From: Bacillota bacterium
Lineage (GTDB): Bacteria > Bacillota > Clostridia > Acetivibrionales > DSM-1351
Length of the DNA: 19,876 bases
Direction: 5' to 3'
Assembly (NCBI GenBank): GCA_023436515.1
Contig: JAEZIV010000469.1
Coordinates: 1-19,876 of the forward strand
Below the pieces are notes generated by a model. It ran no database searches and was not told the origin of the DNA. It worked only from the letters and a program-made list of their open reading frames with translations. The position numbers and the translations under genes were made by a program. Below are positions 1 to 7,776 of this stretch, one piece after another; within the stretch, counting starts at the first letter, position 1, and each line of letters opens with the position of its first letter.

Positions 1-359
1 ATACTACCAACAATAATATCTAAGTTATTAATATTAATATATCTATTATAAAGGATTTCAGCTCTTCTCATTGACATTTCATTTGAATATACTCTTTTAG
101 CTTTTTTGCATAACATACCAGTAAGCGCACCACAACCAGCACCCACCTCAAGTATAGTACAGTCCTCTTTGAAATTGTACCAATTTAATATATTTTCTCT
201 TAGCCTTGAAAAATGATAAAAAACAGGCCATCTTCCATCAGACAAAGAAATTTCATCTATGTCTAAATGGTTTTTCGCATAAGCCAACATATCATTTTCT
301 ATGTCACCATCTGAATATTTATCTTGTCCAGTGTAAAACTCCACATTAATTTTTGCCAA
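1..359 (-). CDS. Class I SAM methyltransferase, WbdD-like N-terminus (partial, continues past the left edge)
   Basis: This gene begins 15 bases after the wzt stop and runs off the window, leaving 119 codons. The start is a TTG at 357-359: the frame has a stop a few codons upstream with no ATG, and GGGAG lies nine bases before the TTG. The glycine-rich SAM-binding motif LEVGAGCGALTG is clear, preceded by RWPVFYHFSRLREN. About half the residues match the first 120 residues of the protein at 13912-15876, including the same lead-in and motif. It is therefore a paralogue of that WbdD-like protein, placed directly after wzt, where WbdD-type terminators are expected. Whether it also carries a kinase domain and coiled coil cannot be seen here. 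By family it would methylate the glycan's non-reducing end in the cytoplasm. Confidence 0.85.
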   Translation of the reverse strand, partial: MAKINVEFYTGQDKYSDGDIENDMLAYAKNHLDIDEISLSDGRWPVFYHFSRLRENILNWYNFKEDCTILEVGAGCGALTGMLCKKAKRVYSNEMSMRRAEILYNRYININNLDIIVGS

Positions 360-368
360 TATTATACA

Positions 369-373
369 CTCCC
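369..373 (-). promoter_or_regulatory. Ribosome binding site deciding a TTG start
   Basis: GGGAG on the minus strand, nine bases before the TTG at 357-359. It supports a TTG start for the partial methyltransferase, which has no usable ATG after its upstream stop codon. Confidence 0.6.
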
Positions 374-374
374 A

Positions 375-1655
375 TTAAAGTTCATCATAAATTTTTAAAT
401 TTACAGTAGAGTATGGATCAAAATAACCTGTCGTATTTGAAGTGGAAATAACCATAAATGAAATTACATCATATAATCTATGATACACAACTAATTCGCC
501 TTTTTTATCATACCCTGTGCAACCTAGAGACAAAAGATATTCTCCGCCTTGGAGAGGTATTTTTTGTTCAAACTTTATCTCAGCGACATTACCTGCTTTA
601 ATATTACCTGTAATTACGTTTTCATTCCAAGTATTTGTACCTGTTATCTCTACTCCCTTTTTGTCTTTAATTGTATAGGCAAAAATTGGACTTTCAATAT
701 CACTATTAAATTTAACTCTCATGCAAATACTACAATGGCTTCCTTTAAATGGTTGAGATGTAATCCTGCTTTGATCATCAAAAATGGCATAATCAAAAAT
801 TGTTGCTCTATAATCTCCATATTCTAACCTGTTTGGGTTCTTTATGATATCTCCATCCCATTTTTCTAAGGTATTCCCCTTATCCTCGATACTGTTTGCT
901 ATATTGCTTGCATTGTTATACAAATTAACCAAAATCCGTTTATATATATCAACTGCTTCATTTGGTAATCCGTCAAAAATTTTTTCCCCATTATTTAAAA
1001 CGATGGTTCTATCACAATATTTCAATATACTTCCCATCTCATGCGAAACGAAAATGACTGTACTTCCCTTTTTCTTTAGTTCGTCAAATCTTCTATAGCA
1101 TTTTGTTTGAAAAAATAAATCCCCTACACTTAAAGCTTCATCAACAATTAGTATTTCCGGTTCCACATTTATTGCTACTGCAAAAGCCAATCTTACAAAC
1201 ATACCACTGGAATAAGTCTTTACAGGTTGATGAACGAAGTCTCCAATATCCGCAAATTCAAGTATACCGTTTATTTTTTTATCTACTTCCTCTTTAGAAT
1301 ATCCCATTATTGTCCCATTAAGATAAATATTCTCTATCCCTGTAAACTCTGGATTAAAACCTGCCCCAAGTTCTAAAAGGGCAGACACTTTTCCATTTAC
1401 AACTAAATTTCCAGCTGACGGGTTTAGGACTCCAGTTATTATCTTTAGTAACGTGGACTTCCCAGATCCATTTTTCCCAATTATTCCTATGGTCTCACCT
1501 TTTTTTACCTCAAAATTCACATTATTCAATGCGTAAAAATCCTTGTGATAACTCTTTTTAAAAGGATTAATTGATTCCTTTAATCTATCAACGGATTTAT
1601 CATATAATTTATAAACTTTTGACAAATTATTCACTTGTATTGCTATATCCTTCAT
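375..1655 (-). CDS. wzt: Polysaccharide ABC exporter ATPase with C-terminal sugar-binding domain (Wzt type)
   Basis: Cytoplasmic ATPase that powers export of a finished lipid-linked polysaccharide through the Wzm channel. Residues 1-240 are the nucleotide-binding domain: Walker A GKNGSGKST at 60-68, signature YSSGM at 148-152, Walker B ILIVDEAL at 168-175 and the H-loop histidine at 205. Residues of about 265-426 form a C-terminal extension of the Wzt carbohydrate-binding type (E-Y-G-D opening, alternating beta strands). In the characterised E. coli O9a system this domain recognises the modified non-reducing end. At 426 residues it is the length of two-domain Wzt proteins, not of short TagH-like ATPases. 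It is the only intact wzt in the window, but its upstream neighbour is only a wzm remnant; the intact wzm is 14.6 kb away. The start has GGAG upstream and lies inside the long direct repeat. Confidence 0.95.
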   Translation of the reverse strand: MKDIAIQVNNLSKVYKLYDKSVDRLKESINPFKKSYHKDFYALNNVNFEVKKGETIGIIGKNGSGKSTLLKIITGVLNPSAGNLVVNGKVSALLELGAGFNPEFTGIENIYLNGTIMGYSKEEVDKKINGILEFADIGDFVHQPVKTYSSGMFVRLAFAVAINVEPEILIVDEALSVGDLFFQTKCYRRFDELKKKGSTVIFVSHEMGSILKYCDRTIVLNNGEKIFDGLPNEAVDIYKRILVNLYNNASNIANSIEDKGNTLEKWDGDIIKNPNRLEYGDYRATIFDYAIFDDQSRITSQPFKGSHCSICMRVKFNSDIESPIFAYTIKDKKGVEITGTNTWNENVITGNIKAGNVAEIKFEQKIPLQGGEYLLSLGCTGYDKKGELVVYHRLYDVISFMVISTSNTTGYFDPYSTVNLKIYDEL

Positions 1656-1801
1656 TAGTTATTCTTCTCCTATCACGTGAGCGAGTAAAAATCAATACTT
1701 ATAGCTGGTAGTATTCTCTTATACAAATATTTTCTTATATTACAATACATCTGCAAAATGCGGTCTCAATCTCTTAAACAATAGTATTTCTGTAAAAAAT
1801 A
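1562..1801 (-). repeat. Long direct repeat, copy A (wzm end, spacer, wzt start)
   Basis: This 240-bp segment matches 16115-16354 without gaps at an offset of 14,553 bp. I count about 12 mismatches, or roughly 95% identity. It contains the first 30 or so codons of the intact wzt, the wzm-wzt spacer with the palindrome TCACGTGA at 1673-1680, and the last codons of a wzm. Identity stops abruptly at both ends. Mismatches concentrate in the spacer and wzm parts. Same orientation as copy B. Confidence 0.95.
1740..1801 (-). pseudogene. wzm: 3' remnant of a second wzm permease gene
   Basis: Read on the minus strand, this stretch encodes FFTEILLFKRLRPHFADVL and a stop. The intact Wzm at 16293-17687 ends FFAGILLFKRLRPHFADVL. 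Only about 20 codons survive, and the homology stops within a few bases of the neighbouring glycosyltransferase's stop codon. This is direct evidence that the intact wzt at 375-1655 once followed its own wzm. Confidence 0.9.
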
Positions 1802-1813
1802 CACCTAATATTT

Positions 1814-2785
1814 TTACTGCTTTCTACGTTTTTTAGACACCTTATATAGAGTTTTATTGGCTCTAAACATCTTTATGATTTTATCATCGGTAAGCACACG
1901 CGTACTCATAATTTCACGTCTTTTGAGCATCATTTTTTTCACCATTCCTATCCCACTAATCAGACCTTTAAAATATGCTCTACCAAAACCCTTCATTATA
2001 AAGAATGCTAGTAATGATAAAATGTATGTCAGGATTGCAAACATCGATCTAAATAATATCTTTGTAGGAAAATTCTTAACAATTATACTTATTGTATTTT
2101 GTGCTAAATGGAATATTGTAAACTCATTATATTGGCTTCCTGTAGTCGCACTGCCAACATGGTATACTACAGCATTAGGGACATATAAGCATTTATACCC
2201 AAGAAGGTTAACTCGGAAACTAAGGTCTATGTCTTCCAAATATGCAAAAAAGTCTTCATCAAAATAGCCTACTTTATCAAAGAACTCTCGTCGATATACA
2301 GATGCACATCCACTGGCACCGAATATAAATTTCTGTTGGTCATATTGGCCTACATCTTTCTCATTATTGCCTATTTTGTAGACCTTGCCAGAGAATAAGA
2401 CTACATCTCCTACATCATCAAGAATATCTTTGTTACGGAGACTTTTTATTTTTGAGGTAATATGTATTATATCTGGATTCAGCTCAAAAGCCATAATTAC
2501 ATTATCAATCCAATGAGGATCTACTTCTGTATCATTATTAAGAATAGCAATATATTCACCTTTTGCCTGCTTTATGCCTATGTTGACAGCTTTTGAGAAG
2601 CCAAAGTTGCTTTCTAGCTCAATATATTTAACGTTGGTCTGATTATCTCGTGGCAAAAATGCCTCAGTTGACCCATTGTCCACAATAATAATTTCATAAT
2701 TAGTGCTCTTACAATTAATAATTGAATTTAGGCAATTCTTAAGCAGAATTGCTTTGTTATAGTTTGGTATAATTATAGATATCAT
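1814..2785 (-). CDS. GT2 glycosyltransferase, rhamnosyltransferase-like (WbbL/RfbF type)
   Basis: A cytoplasmic, membrane-associated inverting glycosyltransferase of family GT2, 323 residues. The nucleotide-binding start is MISIIIPNYN at 1-10, with VDNGST at 35-40 and the metal-binding NNDTEV at 83-88. GASGCASVYRR at 156-166 and LEDIDLSFR at 183-191 are the acceptor-side and catalytic-base motifs typical of bacterial rhamnosyltransferases. A hydrophobic stretch at about 242-265 and a very basic C-terminus suggest peripheral attachment to the inner face of the membrane. Rhamnose is likely because dTDP-rhamnose genes sit in the same locus, but the sugar and linkage cannot be read from the sequence. 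It is the last gene of the cassette, followed at once by the wzm remnant. Confidence 0.88.
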   Translation of the reverse strand: MISIIIPNYNKAILLKNCLNSIINCKSTNYEIIIVDNGSTEAFLPRDNQTNVKYIELESNFGFSKAVNIGIKQAKGEYIAILNNDTEVDPHWIDNVIMAFELNPDIIHITSKIKSLRNKDILDDVGDVVLFSGKVYKIGNNEKDVGQYDQQKFIFGASGCASVYRREFFDKVGYFDEDFFAYLEDIDLSFRVNLLGYKCLYVPNAVVYHVGSATTGSQYNEFTIFHLAQNTISIIVKNFPTKILFRSMFAILTYILSLLAFFIMKGFGRAYFKGLISGIGMVKKMMLKRREIMSTRVLTDDKIIKMFRANKTLYKVSKKRRKQ

Positions 2786-2861
2786 AAATTTATCTCAATA
2801 CCCCACACTAATTATTCAAATACAATAATTAGCCCATCCTAAATAAAATCTTAAAACTTAC

Positions 2862-3011
2862 CTATGTAAATATTGTAAAAACCGTTATTCCAATAACAAT
2901 TAGTAGTATCCCAATAATTCGATTTTTAGAAATCTTTTTTTAAAAGAATATACCTAATACCATTACAAACAAATAGCCACTGGATTCTTAAACAGGACCT
3001 AATGATAAAGG
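2862..3011 (-). pseudogene. Broken SMR/EmrE-like small membrane transporter (probable undecaprenyl-P-sugar flippase)
   Basis: The gap after the GtrB-like gene is not empty. In one minus-strand frame it reads PLSLGPV, stop, ESSGYLFVMVLGIFF, stop, KKISKNRIIGILLIVIGITV and onward to a terminal stop. This looks like the C-terminal half of a four-helix small multidrug-resistance-type protein, with the last two helices and the usual K-I-x-K-x-x-x-I-G linker. Two in-frame stops and no 5' half make it a pseudogene. SMR-type proteins such as ArnE/ArnF accompany ArnC/GtrB-like transferases as lipid-sugar flippases, and this remnant lies directly after such a transferase. The family call rests on hydropathy pattern and motif memory only. 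Confidence 0.65.
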
Positions 3012-3956
3012 TCATCTATTTGGCTCTTTCCATTCATCTAAATTCAATAATTCTCTTATTACGTACTGTGGGCTATTGTTTATGCTTATATAAATTCTAC
3101 CTATGTATTCACCAACCATACCCAATACAATTAGAATTATACCCCCCAAAAAAGATAAAAGTGCTGTCGTAGAACTCCAGCCTAATGGTACACTCGGATT
3201 TAAAAACTTATTGATAACTGTATATATTCCTACTATAAAACCAATAACAGCAAATATTATACCAAAAGAAATTGATATTCTAAGCGGTTTAACAGAAAAA
3301 GCAGTAAATCCATTAATCCAAAGGGAAAGCAACTTACTAAATGTATAGCCTGACTTCCCATTGCTTCGATCCCTGTGAATAACATCCACATTTGCAATTT
3401 TATTAGTTGTTCTCAATAACAACCCTGCAATATAGGGATAAGAATTTTTATAATTAAGCATTTCATTTATAACAAATCTTTTTACTACAGTGAAACTAGA
3501 AAGATATAAATTTTTTGGCTTTCCTAGCAATAATTGTGCCATTACATCATTTATATGACTACCAATATTCCTAAAAATATTGTGTTTTTTATCTGCATAC
3601 CTTGCAATAACGACATCATATCCTTCATCCAACTTTTTAATCAAATTAAAAACTTCATTAGCAGGAGTTTGCCCATCATCATCAAGAGAAATTATTATAT
3701 CACCTGATGCATGTGCATAACCTGCCATTAGGGCAGAATGCTGTCCAAAGTTTTTTGCAAGATCAACGGCTTTTATTTTTTTATCAACTAAAGCCAATTC
3801 CTTAATCACTTTTATTACTTTATCTGGTGAGCTATCGTTGACTAATATTATTTCATAGTTATGTTCTGATGCCCCAACCACCGAGCTTATTTCATTAATA
3901 ACGTTTGTTATTGTTCCTTCAGAACCATAACAAGGGATTACAAAGGATAGCATCAT
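3012..3956 (-). CDS. Polyprenyl-phosphate glycosyltransferase, GtrB/ArnC-like GT2 with two C-terminal membrane helices
   Basis: A 314-residue GT2 enzyme of the dolichol-phosphate-mannose-synthase type. By family it transfers a sugar from its nucleotide to undecaprenyl phosphate on the inner face of the membrane. Visible features are SFVIPCYGSEGTI at 4-16, LVNDSSPD at 38-45, the metal site LDDDGQTP at 91-98, and RDRSNGKSGYTFSKL at 195-209, a loop highly typical of GtrB/ArnC. Two transmembrane helices follow at about 226-248 and 262-285. The neighbouring wecE and wecD-like genes suggest Fuc4N or Fuc4NAc as the sugar, as ArnC does for formylated Ara4N, but that is inference. A flippase remnant follows it and a YfhO-type GT-C protein lies upstream, the three usual parts of an outer-face modification system. 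Confidence 0.9.
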   Translation of the reverse strand: MMLSFVIPCYGSEGTITNVINEISSVVGASEHNYEIILVNDSSPDKVIKVIKELALVDKKIKAVDLAKNFGQHSALMAGYAHASGDIIISLDDDGQTPANEVFNLIKKLDEGYDVVIARYADKKHNIFRNIGSHINDVMAQLLLGKPKNLYLSSFTVVKRFVINEMLNYKNSYPYIAGLLLRTTNKIANVDVIHRDRSNGKSGYTFSKLLSLWINGFTAFSVKPLRISISFGIIFAVIGFIVGIYTVINKFLNPSVPLGWSSTTALLSFLGGIILIVLGMVGEYIGRIYISINNSPQYVIRELLNLDEWKEPNR

Positions 3957-3979
3957 TTCTTGTACCTCTAATCATAATA

Positions 3980-4307
3980 TTAAATTTGTGCACATCCATC
4001 TACACTTTTTTGTTAAAGAAATTACAGCACCTTTACTAGCAGCATAAACGGTTCCACCTGCATTTCCATTCAAAGCAACTATTTAAGTTAAATTTATAAT
4101 ACTACCTGATTTATTTTTTTCCATTAATTTTGTTGCATATTGAATCATACTTATTACTGCAAATACATTCACATAAAATACTTCATTCATCATATTCGTC
4201 GAAATCACACCTATAAGAGCATCTCTCATTACCCCTGCATTATTTACTAAAATGTCAAGTCGTTTATGTTCTTTATTAATTATAACAAAACAGTCTCTTA
4301 ATGCATC
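3980..4307 (-). pseudogene. Degraded short-chain dehydrogenase/reductase (FabG-like)
   Basis: One minus-strand frame reads RLDILVNNAGVMRDAL, then NVFAVISMIQYATK, then SGSIINLT, a stop, IVALNGNAGGTVYAASKGAV and SLTK. These are the NNAG, serine and YxxxK landmarks of classical SDR enzymes, with the serine codon region now a stop. After SLTK the frame slips by one base and the sequence jumps to VDGCAQI plus a stop, which looks like an SDR C-terminus, so roughly 80 codons are missing between. The N-terminal Rossmann glycine motif is also absent. It is a decayed sugar or acyl reductase of unknown substrate. Confidence 0.8.
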
Positions 4308-4372
4308 ATTATTACATCAAAATATACAGGACAAACACAGGTGGAATATTTATCTGTTACTATACTGGTTCA

Positions 4373-5125
4373 TTATATATTACCACCTTCCATATTATGC
4401 TTAACAAATACATAGTTTAGATTATCTATTTTAGTACCAAAACTTAGCCATATTTTTAAAATAGGAAGATTATTAGAAACGACTGTAGAGATGATTTTAT
4501 TAATGCCTGTTAACCAAATTGTATCTATACATTTTTTAGACATTATACATCCACTACCTTTTCCTTTATATTCAGTATAAATCCCCCCCAAAACTGGATA
4601 CATTGTTGAACTATCTATTTCTTTATTTATAAAAAAACCAAAATCTTTATCCTTAATACTCACATTGTACACCTTGCATCCGCTATTAATCATATCACTT
4701 GTCCAACAAAAATATCTGTTCGATGATTGAAATTTAGTAAAGTATGGGTCAATTGAAATTCTATCTGTATCAAACATATTATCTTTAATGCTTGACAATA
4801 TATTTCCAATTTCAACATCTTTGATTACTTGTCTTACTTCCACACCCCTGTCAAGACGAGCAATAGATGGTGGAACTATATAATTATCTTTTCGTAGGCT
4901 TATTGAGAAAGCAGTTTCAACAAAAGTGTATCCCAATTTAGGCAGTCCAAAAAGTAATTCTGGCATATTTACAGGTATCTTTACAACAATATATTCCGCA
5001 CCCTTCGATATTATTTCCTGTTCAGAGGTAATAACGCTTTCCAAACAATCGTTATTCGACAGTTCAATTTCAAAGGCTTTAACCCCTATATTTCTTTGTT
5101 CCCAATAAGCATCAATAATCTTCAT
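4373..5125 (-). CDS. wecD: GNAT acetyltransferase, WecD-like (dTDP-4-amino-4,6-dideoxygalactose N-acetyltransferase)
   Basis: The 250-residue protein has WecD/RffC layout: an N-terminal half with LPKLGYTFVET at 61-71, a middle with DRISIDPYF at 121-129 and SNRYFCWTSDMI at 135-146, and a C-terminal GNAT fold with the acetyl-CoA loop YKGKGSG at 186-192. In E. coli WecD acetylates dTDP-Fuc4N, the product of WecE, to give dTDP-Fuc4NAc in the cytoplasm. A very WecE-like gene two positions upstream in transcription order supports the same step here. Overall similarity to E. coli WecD as I recall it is modest, so another 4-amino sugar or acyl group is possible. A GAGGT-like ribosome site precedes the ATG. 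A 280-bp spacer separates it from the methyltransferase gene. Confidence 0.75.
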   Translation of the reverse strand: MKIIDAYWEQRNIGVKAFEIELSNNDCLESVITSEQEIISKGAEYIVVKIPVNMPELLFGLPKLGYTFVETAFSISLRKDNYIVPPSIARLDRGVEVRQVIKDVEIGNILSSIKDNMFDTDRISIDPYFTKFQSSNRYFCWTSDMINSGCKVYNVSIKDKDFGFFINKEIDSSTMYPVLGGIYTEYKGKGSGCIMSKKCIDTIWLTGINKIISTVVSNNLPILKIWLSFGTKIDNLNYVFVKHNMEGGNI

Positions 5126-5287
5126 CCGTAACTTTACCTCATCTTATATCAATAATTCTTGAACATTAGTAAATCAGATTAGCATCAAATGCTGTCAAAT
5201 CTACTTGTATTTTATCATTAAGCACCTTATGTTTCAATGAATTGATAATCATTATCACTGTACTTGTCAGCGCCCTACAAGATTTCT

Positions 5288-5318
5288 AATGCTAGTATAC
5301 TCAGTAACGCCTAGCATT
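5288..5318. repeat. Inverted repeat in the spacer before the wecD-like gene
   Basis: AATGCTAG at 5288-5295 is matched perfectly by CTAGCATT at 5311-5318, with a 15-base loop and T-rich sequence just after it on the plus strand. A second small inverted pair (CTTGT/ACAAG) lies next to it at about 5264-5282. The 280-bp spacer 5126-5405 otherwise shows no gene I can recognise. The hairpin could be structural RNA or a relic of inserted DNA; it is poorly placed to be a terminator for the minus-strand genes. Confidence 0.35.
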
Positions 5319-5405
5319 TTTGTTTAGTTTGTTGGTTCAGCCATTCTCTAGGTGTAAGTCACATTGTTATCCCTATACTGAAACAAAAAGAACCCATGAC
5401 TCTTT

Positions 5406-6221
5406 TTAATTGTTTTCTTTTCTTTTTTGCGCTACGACCAAACAACTCCCTCCGAAAGGCAAAGACATCTTTTTTAAAATTAATGTCTCTATTTTAGAAT
5501 AAATGGTTGTAATAGGTTTTAACAAAGTCTGTTTATGCTCTTTTGGCGTTACTTTTTCGTTTCTTTTTATCTTTAATTTACTTGGTAGAGTTCTTAATAA
5601 ATATATTTGTATTGGTAGCAATGCAAAAAAGTATGTCTGATACAGTATGTCGAAATTTGCATTTTCAAGTTTATTTTTCAAAGCTGATAATCTATATCTC
5701 TTATAATGATATGATTCCTTATCTATCTCAGACCATAAAAATTGATAACTTGGTACAGTAGTATATAACTTTCCACCATCTACCAAATAACTATTTAAAT
5801 CACTCAAAAATGCAATATCATCATTTATGTGTTCTAATACATCAAATATTCCTATCGCAGGAATAGAATCGCGTGGTATTCCAGAGCCTTGCAAGGTAGA
5901 GCAAACCACTGTCTCTACCCCTCGTTTAACAGCATTATAAGCCCCTTTTTCGTACGGTTCAATCAATGTAACATCATATCCTGTATTTTGAATCGCTTTT
6001 GCAACACAACCATTTCCGCCACCAACATCATAAAACATTCCTTTTGGTGGATATTTTTTCAATGCATTCATAATACACTGGTTCCTATGTTGAAACCAAA
6101 ATGATGATTCTTCAATCTCAAATAAAGAGTCGTGTTCATCTGGAAATGATATATTTTCTGCTTTAGCATCCTTTGGAATCCAATATTTATTATTTGTTTG
6201 AATTAAAGTATTTGAAATCAA
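5406..6221 (-). CDS. Class I SAM-dependent methyltransferase
   Basis: A cytoplasmic methyltransferase of 271 residues. Motif I is YDVGGGNGCVAKAI at about 64-77, followed by VTLIEP (motif II), IGIFDVLEHINDD (post-II/motif IV) and GGKLYTTVPSYQFLW. The C-terminal third is basic and partly hydrophobic, suggesting association with membrane lipid-linked glycan. The start is TTG at 6219-6221: a perfect GGAGGAG lies five bases upstream, and it would be buried in the coding region if the ATG 22 codons earlier were used. It sits between wecE and the wecD-like gene, so it probably methylates a sugar in this glycan. The acceptor is unknown. Confidence 0.85.
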   Translation of the reverse strand: MISNTLIQTNNKYWIPKDAKAENISFPDEHDSLFEIEESSFWFQHRNQCIMNALKKYPPKGMFYDVGGGNGCVAKAIQNTGYDVTLIEPYEKGAYNAVKRGVETVVCSTLQGSGIPRDSIPAIGIFDVLEHINDDIAFLSDLNSYLVDGGKLYTTVPSYQFLWSEIDKESYHYKRYRLSALKNKLENANFDILYQTYFFALLPIQIYLLRTLPSKLKIKRNEKVTPKEHKQTLLKPITTIYSKIETLILKKMSLPFGGSCLVVAQKRKENN

Positions 6222-6226
6222 AAATA

Positions 6227-6233
6227 CTCCTCC
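6227..6233 (-). promoter_or_regulatory. Strong Shine-Dalgarno setting the TTG start of the methyltransferase
   Basis: GGAGGAG on the minus strand, five bases before TTG 6219-6221. It is one of the best ribosome sites in the window and decides against the longer ATG-initiated reading, whose extra 22 residues resemble no methyltransferase N-terminus. Confidence 0.75.
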
Positions 6234-6356
6234 GAAATTGTTATTTAATAAAAAAATTAATGTTTTCATTAAGTTCAGCTTCATCATATATCTTACACTT
6301 CATTTGGGCGATATTTAATCTGCAAAGCCACTCATTCGTCACAGACATACCTCTTA

Positions 6357-7484
6357 TTACTTATAAAACTTATCTATTTTTTCAATTATATACTGTAAAT
6401 TATTTTCCCCAATTCCATAATATATTGGCAAGCGTACCATTCTTTCACTCTCTTTAGTAGTGTATCTATCATTACCAAAAAACCGTCCAAACTTTAATCC
6501 AGCTGGAGCAGAGTGGAGAGGTATGTAATGGAATACTGCCATAATATCATTTTGCTTCAGATATGCAATAAGTGCTGTGCGCTCATTTAAATCCCTACAC
6601 TTTATATAGAACATATGTCCATTATGTACGCAATTTTTAGGTACAACTGGTAGCTCAAGCATTTCTTTATAGGAAAGGTCTTGTAATCCTTGATAATACA
6701 TGTTCCATGCTTTTAATCTATCATTATTAATTTCATCAACCAATTCAAGCTGCGCAAATAAATATGCTGCATTAAGTTCACTTGGTAAATAAGATGAGCC
6801 TAAATCTACCCAAGTATATTTATCAATCTGCCCCCTAAAGAACTTACGTCTGTTTGTGCCTTTTTCTCTTATAATTTCTGCTTTCTCAATGTACTTTTCA
6901 TCCTTAATTAATAAGGCTCCACCCTCACCCATAGAATAGTTCTTTGTTTCATGAAAGCTAAAACAGCCAAAATCTCCAATTGTGCCAAGAGCTTGTCCAT
7001 TATAAGTAGACATGACACCATGAGCCGCATCCTCAACGACAAATAGCTTATGTTTCCTCGCAATCTCATTAATTATATCCATTTCGCATGAAACCCCTGC
7101 GTAATGAACAGGTACTATGGCCTTAGTTTTCGTGGTTATTGCTTCTTCAATAAGATTTTCATCTATATTGTTCGTGTCTGGTCGGATATCAACAAATACT
7201 ATTTTCGCACCTCTCATTACAAAAGCATCTGCAGTTGATACAAAGGTATATGAAGGCATAATAACCTCATCACCTGATCTTATATCACATAACATAGTTG
7301 CCATTTCAAGTGCATGGGTACATGAAGTTGTAAGTTGAGCTTTTTTTGTTTTAAATCTCTGTTCCAAAAAAATACTACATCTTTTTGTAAATTCGCCATC
7401 ACCACATATTTTATTGTTTTGAATAGCTTTTTGTATATATTCTATTTCTTTGCCTGTATATGGTGGTATGTTAAAGTTAATCAT
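6357..7484 (-). CDS. wecE: dTDP-4-amino-4,6-dideoxygalactose transaminase (WecE/RffA)
   Basis: A PLP-dependent sugar aminotransferase of the DegT/DnrJ/EryC1 fold, 375 residues, matching E. coli WecE along its length as I recall it. It converts dTDP-4-keto-6-deoxyglucose, the RfbB product, to dTDP-4-amino-4,6-dideoxy-D-galactose. Landmarks are CGDGEFTKRC at 27-36, GDEVIMPSYTFVSTADAFV at 71-89, PVHYAGVSCEMD at 125-136, VVEDAAHGVMSTY at 149-161, and SFHETKNYSMGEGGA at 176-190, with K181 as the PLP lysine. FRGQIDKYTWVDLGSSYLPS and the C-terminal AVFHYIPLHSAPAG are also WecE signatures. A promoter-like sequence lies just upstream, and the 292-bp gap before it suggests it may start its own transcript. 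The wecD-like gene two positions downstream would acetylate its product. Confidence 0.95.
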   Translation of the reverse strand: MINFNIPPYTGKEIEYIQKAIQNNKICGDGEFTKRCSIFLEQRFKTKKAQLTTSCTHALEMATMLCDIRSGDEVIMPSYTFVSTADAFVMRGAKIVFVDIRPDTNNIDENLIEEAITTKTKAIVPVHYAGVSCEMDIINEIARKHKLFVVEDAAHGVMSTYNGQALGTIGDFGCFSFHETKNYSMGEGGALLIKDEKYIEKAEIIREKGTNRRKFFRGQIDKYTWVDLGSSYLPSELNAAYLFAQLELVDEINNDRLKAWNMYYQGLQDLSYKEMLELPVVPKNCVHNGHMFYIKCRDLNERTALIAYLKQNDIMAVFHYIPLHSAPAGLKFGRFFGNDRYTTKESERMVRLPIYYGIGENNLQYIIEKIDKFYK

Positions 7485-7515
7485 ATTTAGAATTTATTCC
7501 TTTCAGCTATACTCT

Positions 7516-7544
7516 TTTATATTTGTTTTAAACATTTCACTCAA
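7516..7544 (-). promoter_or_regulatory. Candidate sigma-A promoter for wecE and downstream genes
   Basis: On the minus strand TTGAGT (7539-7544) and TATAAA (7516-7521) are separated by exactly 17 bases, close to the TTGACA-17-TATAAT consensus, and transcription would start a little above the wecE ATG. AT-rich DNA makes such matches common by chance. The remaining part of the gap 7485-7776 holds no gene I recognise. Confidence 0.4.
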
Positions 7545-7776
7545 TCATAGAATTCTATTACTTCTGTTCTCTAAATATTTTAGGGCAAATATAATGTTTA
7601 CCCTATAACTTATCCACTCTTTTATTTTGATTAATATACAGCAGCATATATTTTATTATATAATTTTTAGTACTATTAACCAAAGCAAATACTGGAATAA
7701 ACCCTTGATATTAGGCTATTCCATCTATTTTTTCGAACTTTTTTAGCTATTTTTATTCCCTAAAAAAACCTTTATT

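Noticed and set aside
1673..1680. TCACGTGA palindrome present in both repeat copies, considered as an operator or recombinase site
   Set aside because: It lies within the long homologous segment, so conservation is explained by the duplication; no half-site array or recombinase gene accompanies it.
5193..5198. TTGACA on the minus strand as a promoter -35 box before the wecD-like gene
   Set aside because: No reasonable -10 hexamer lies 16-18 bases downstream.
5288..5318. Hairpin as a rho-independent terminator for the methyltransferase gene
   Set aside because: The T-run follows the stem only on the plus strand, while the genes are on the minus strand, and the loop is long.
6222..6287. ATG-initiated 22-codon extension of the methyltransferase
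   Set aside because: It would place the strong GGAGGAG inside the gene, and the extra residues do not resemble the family; the TTG start is better supported.
7570..7700. Possible small protein in the gap between the YfhO-type gene and wecE
   Set aside because: About 35 readable codons without a ribosome site, start or similarity I recognise; it looks like chance in AT-rich DNA.
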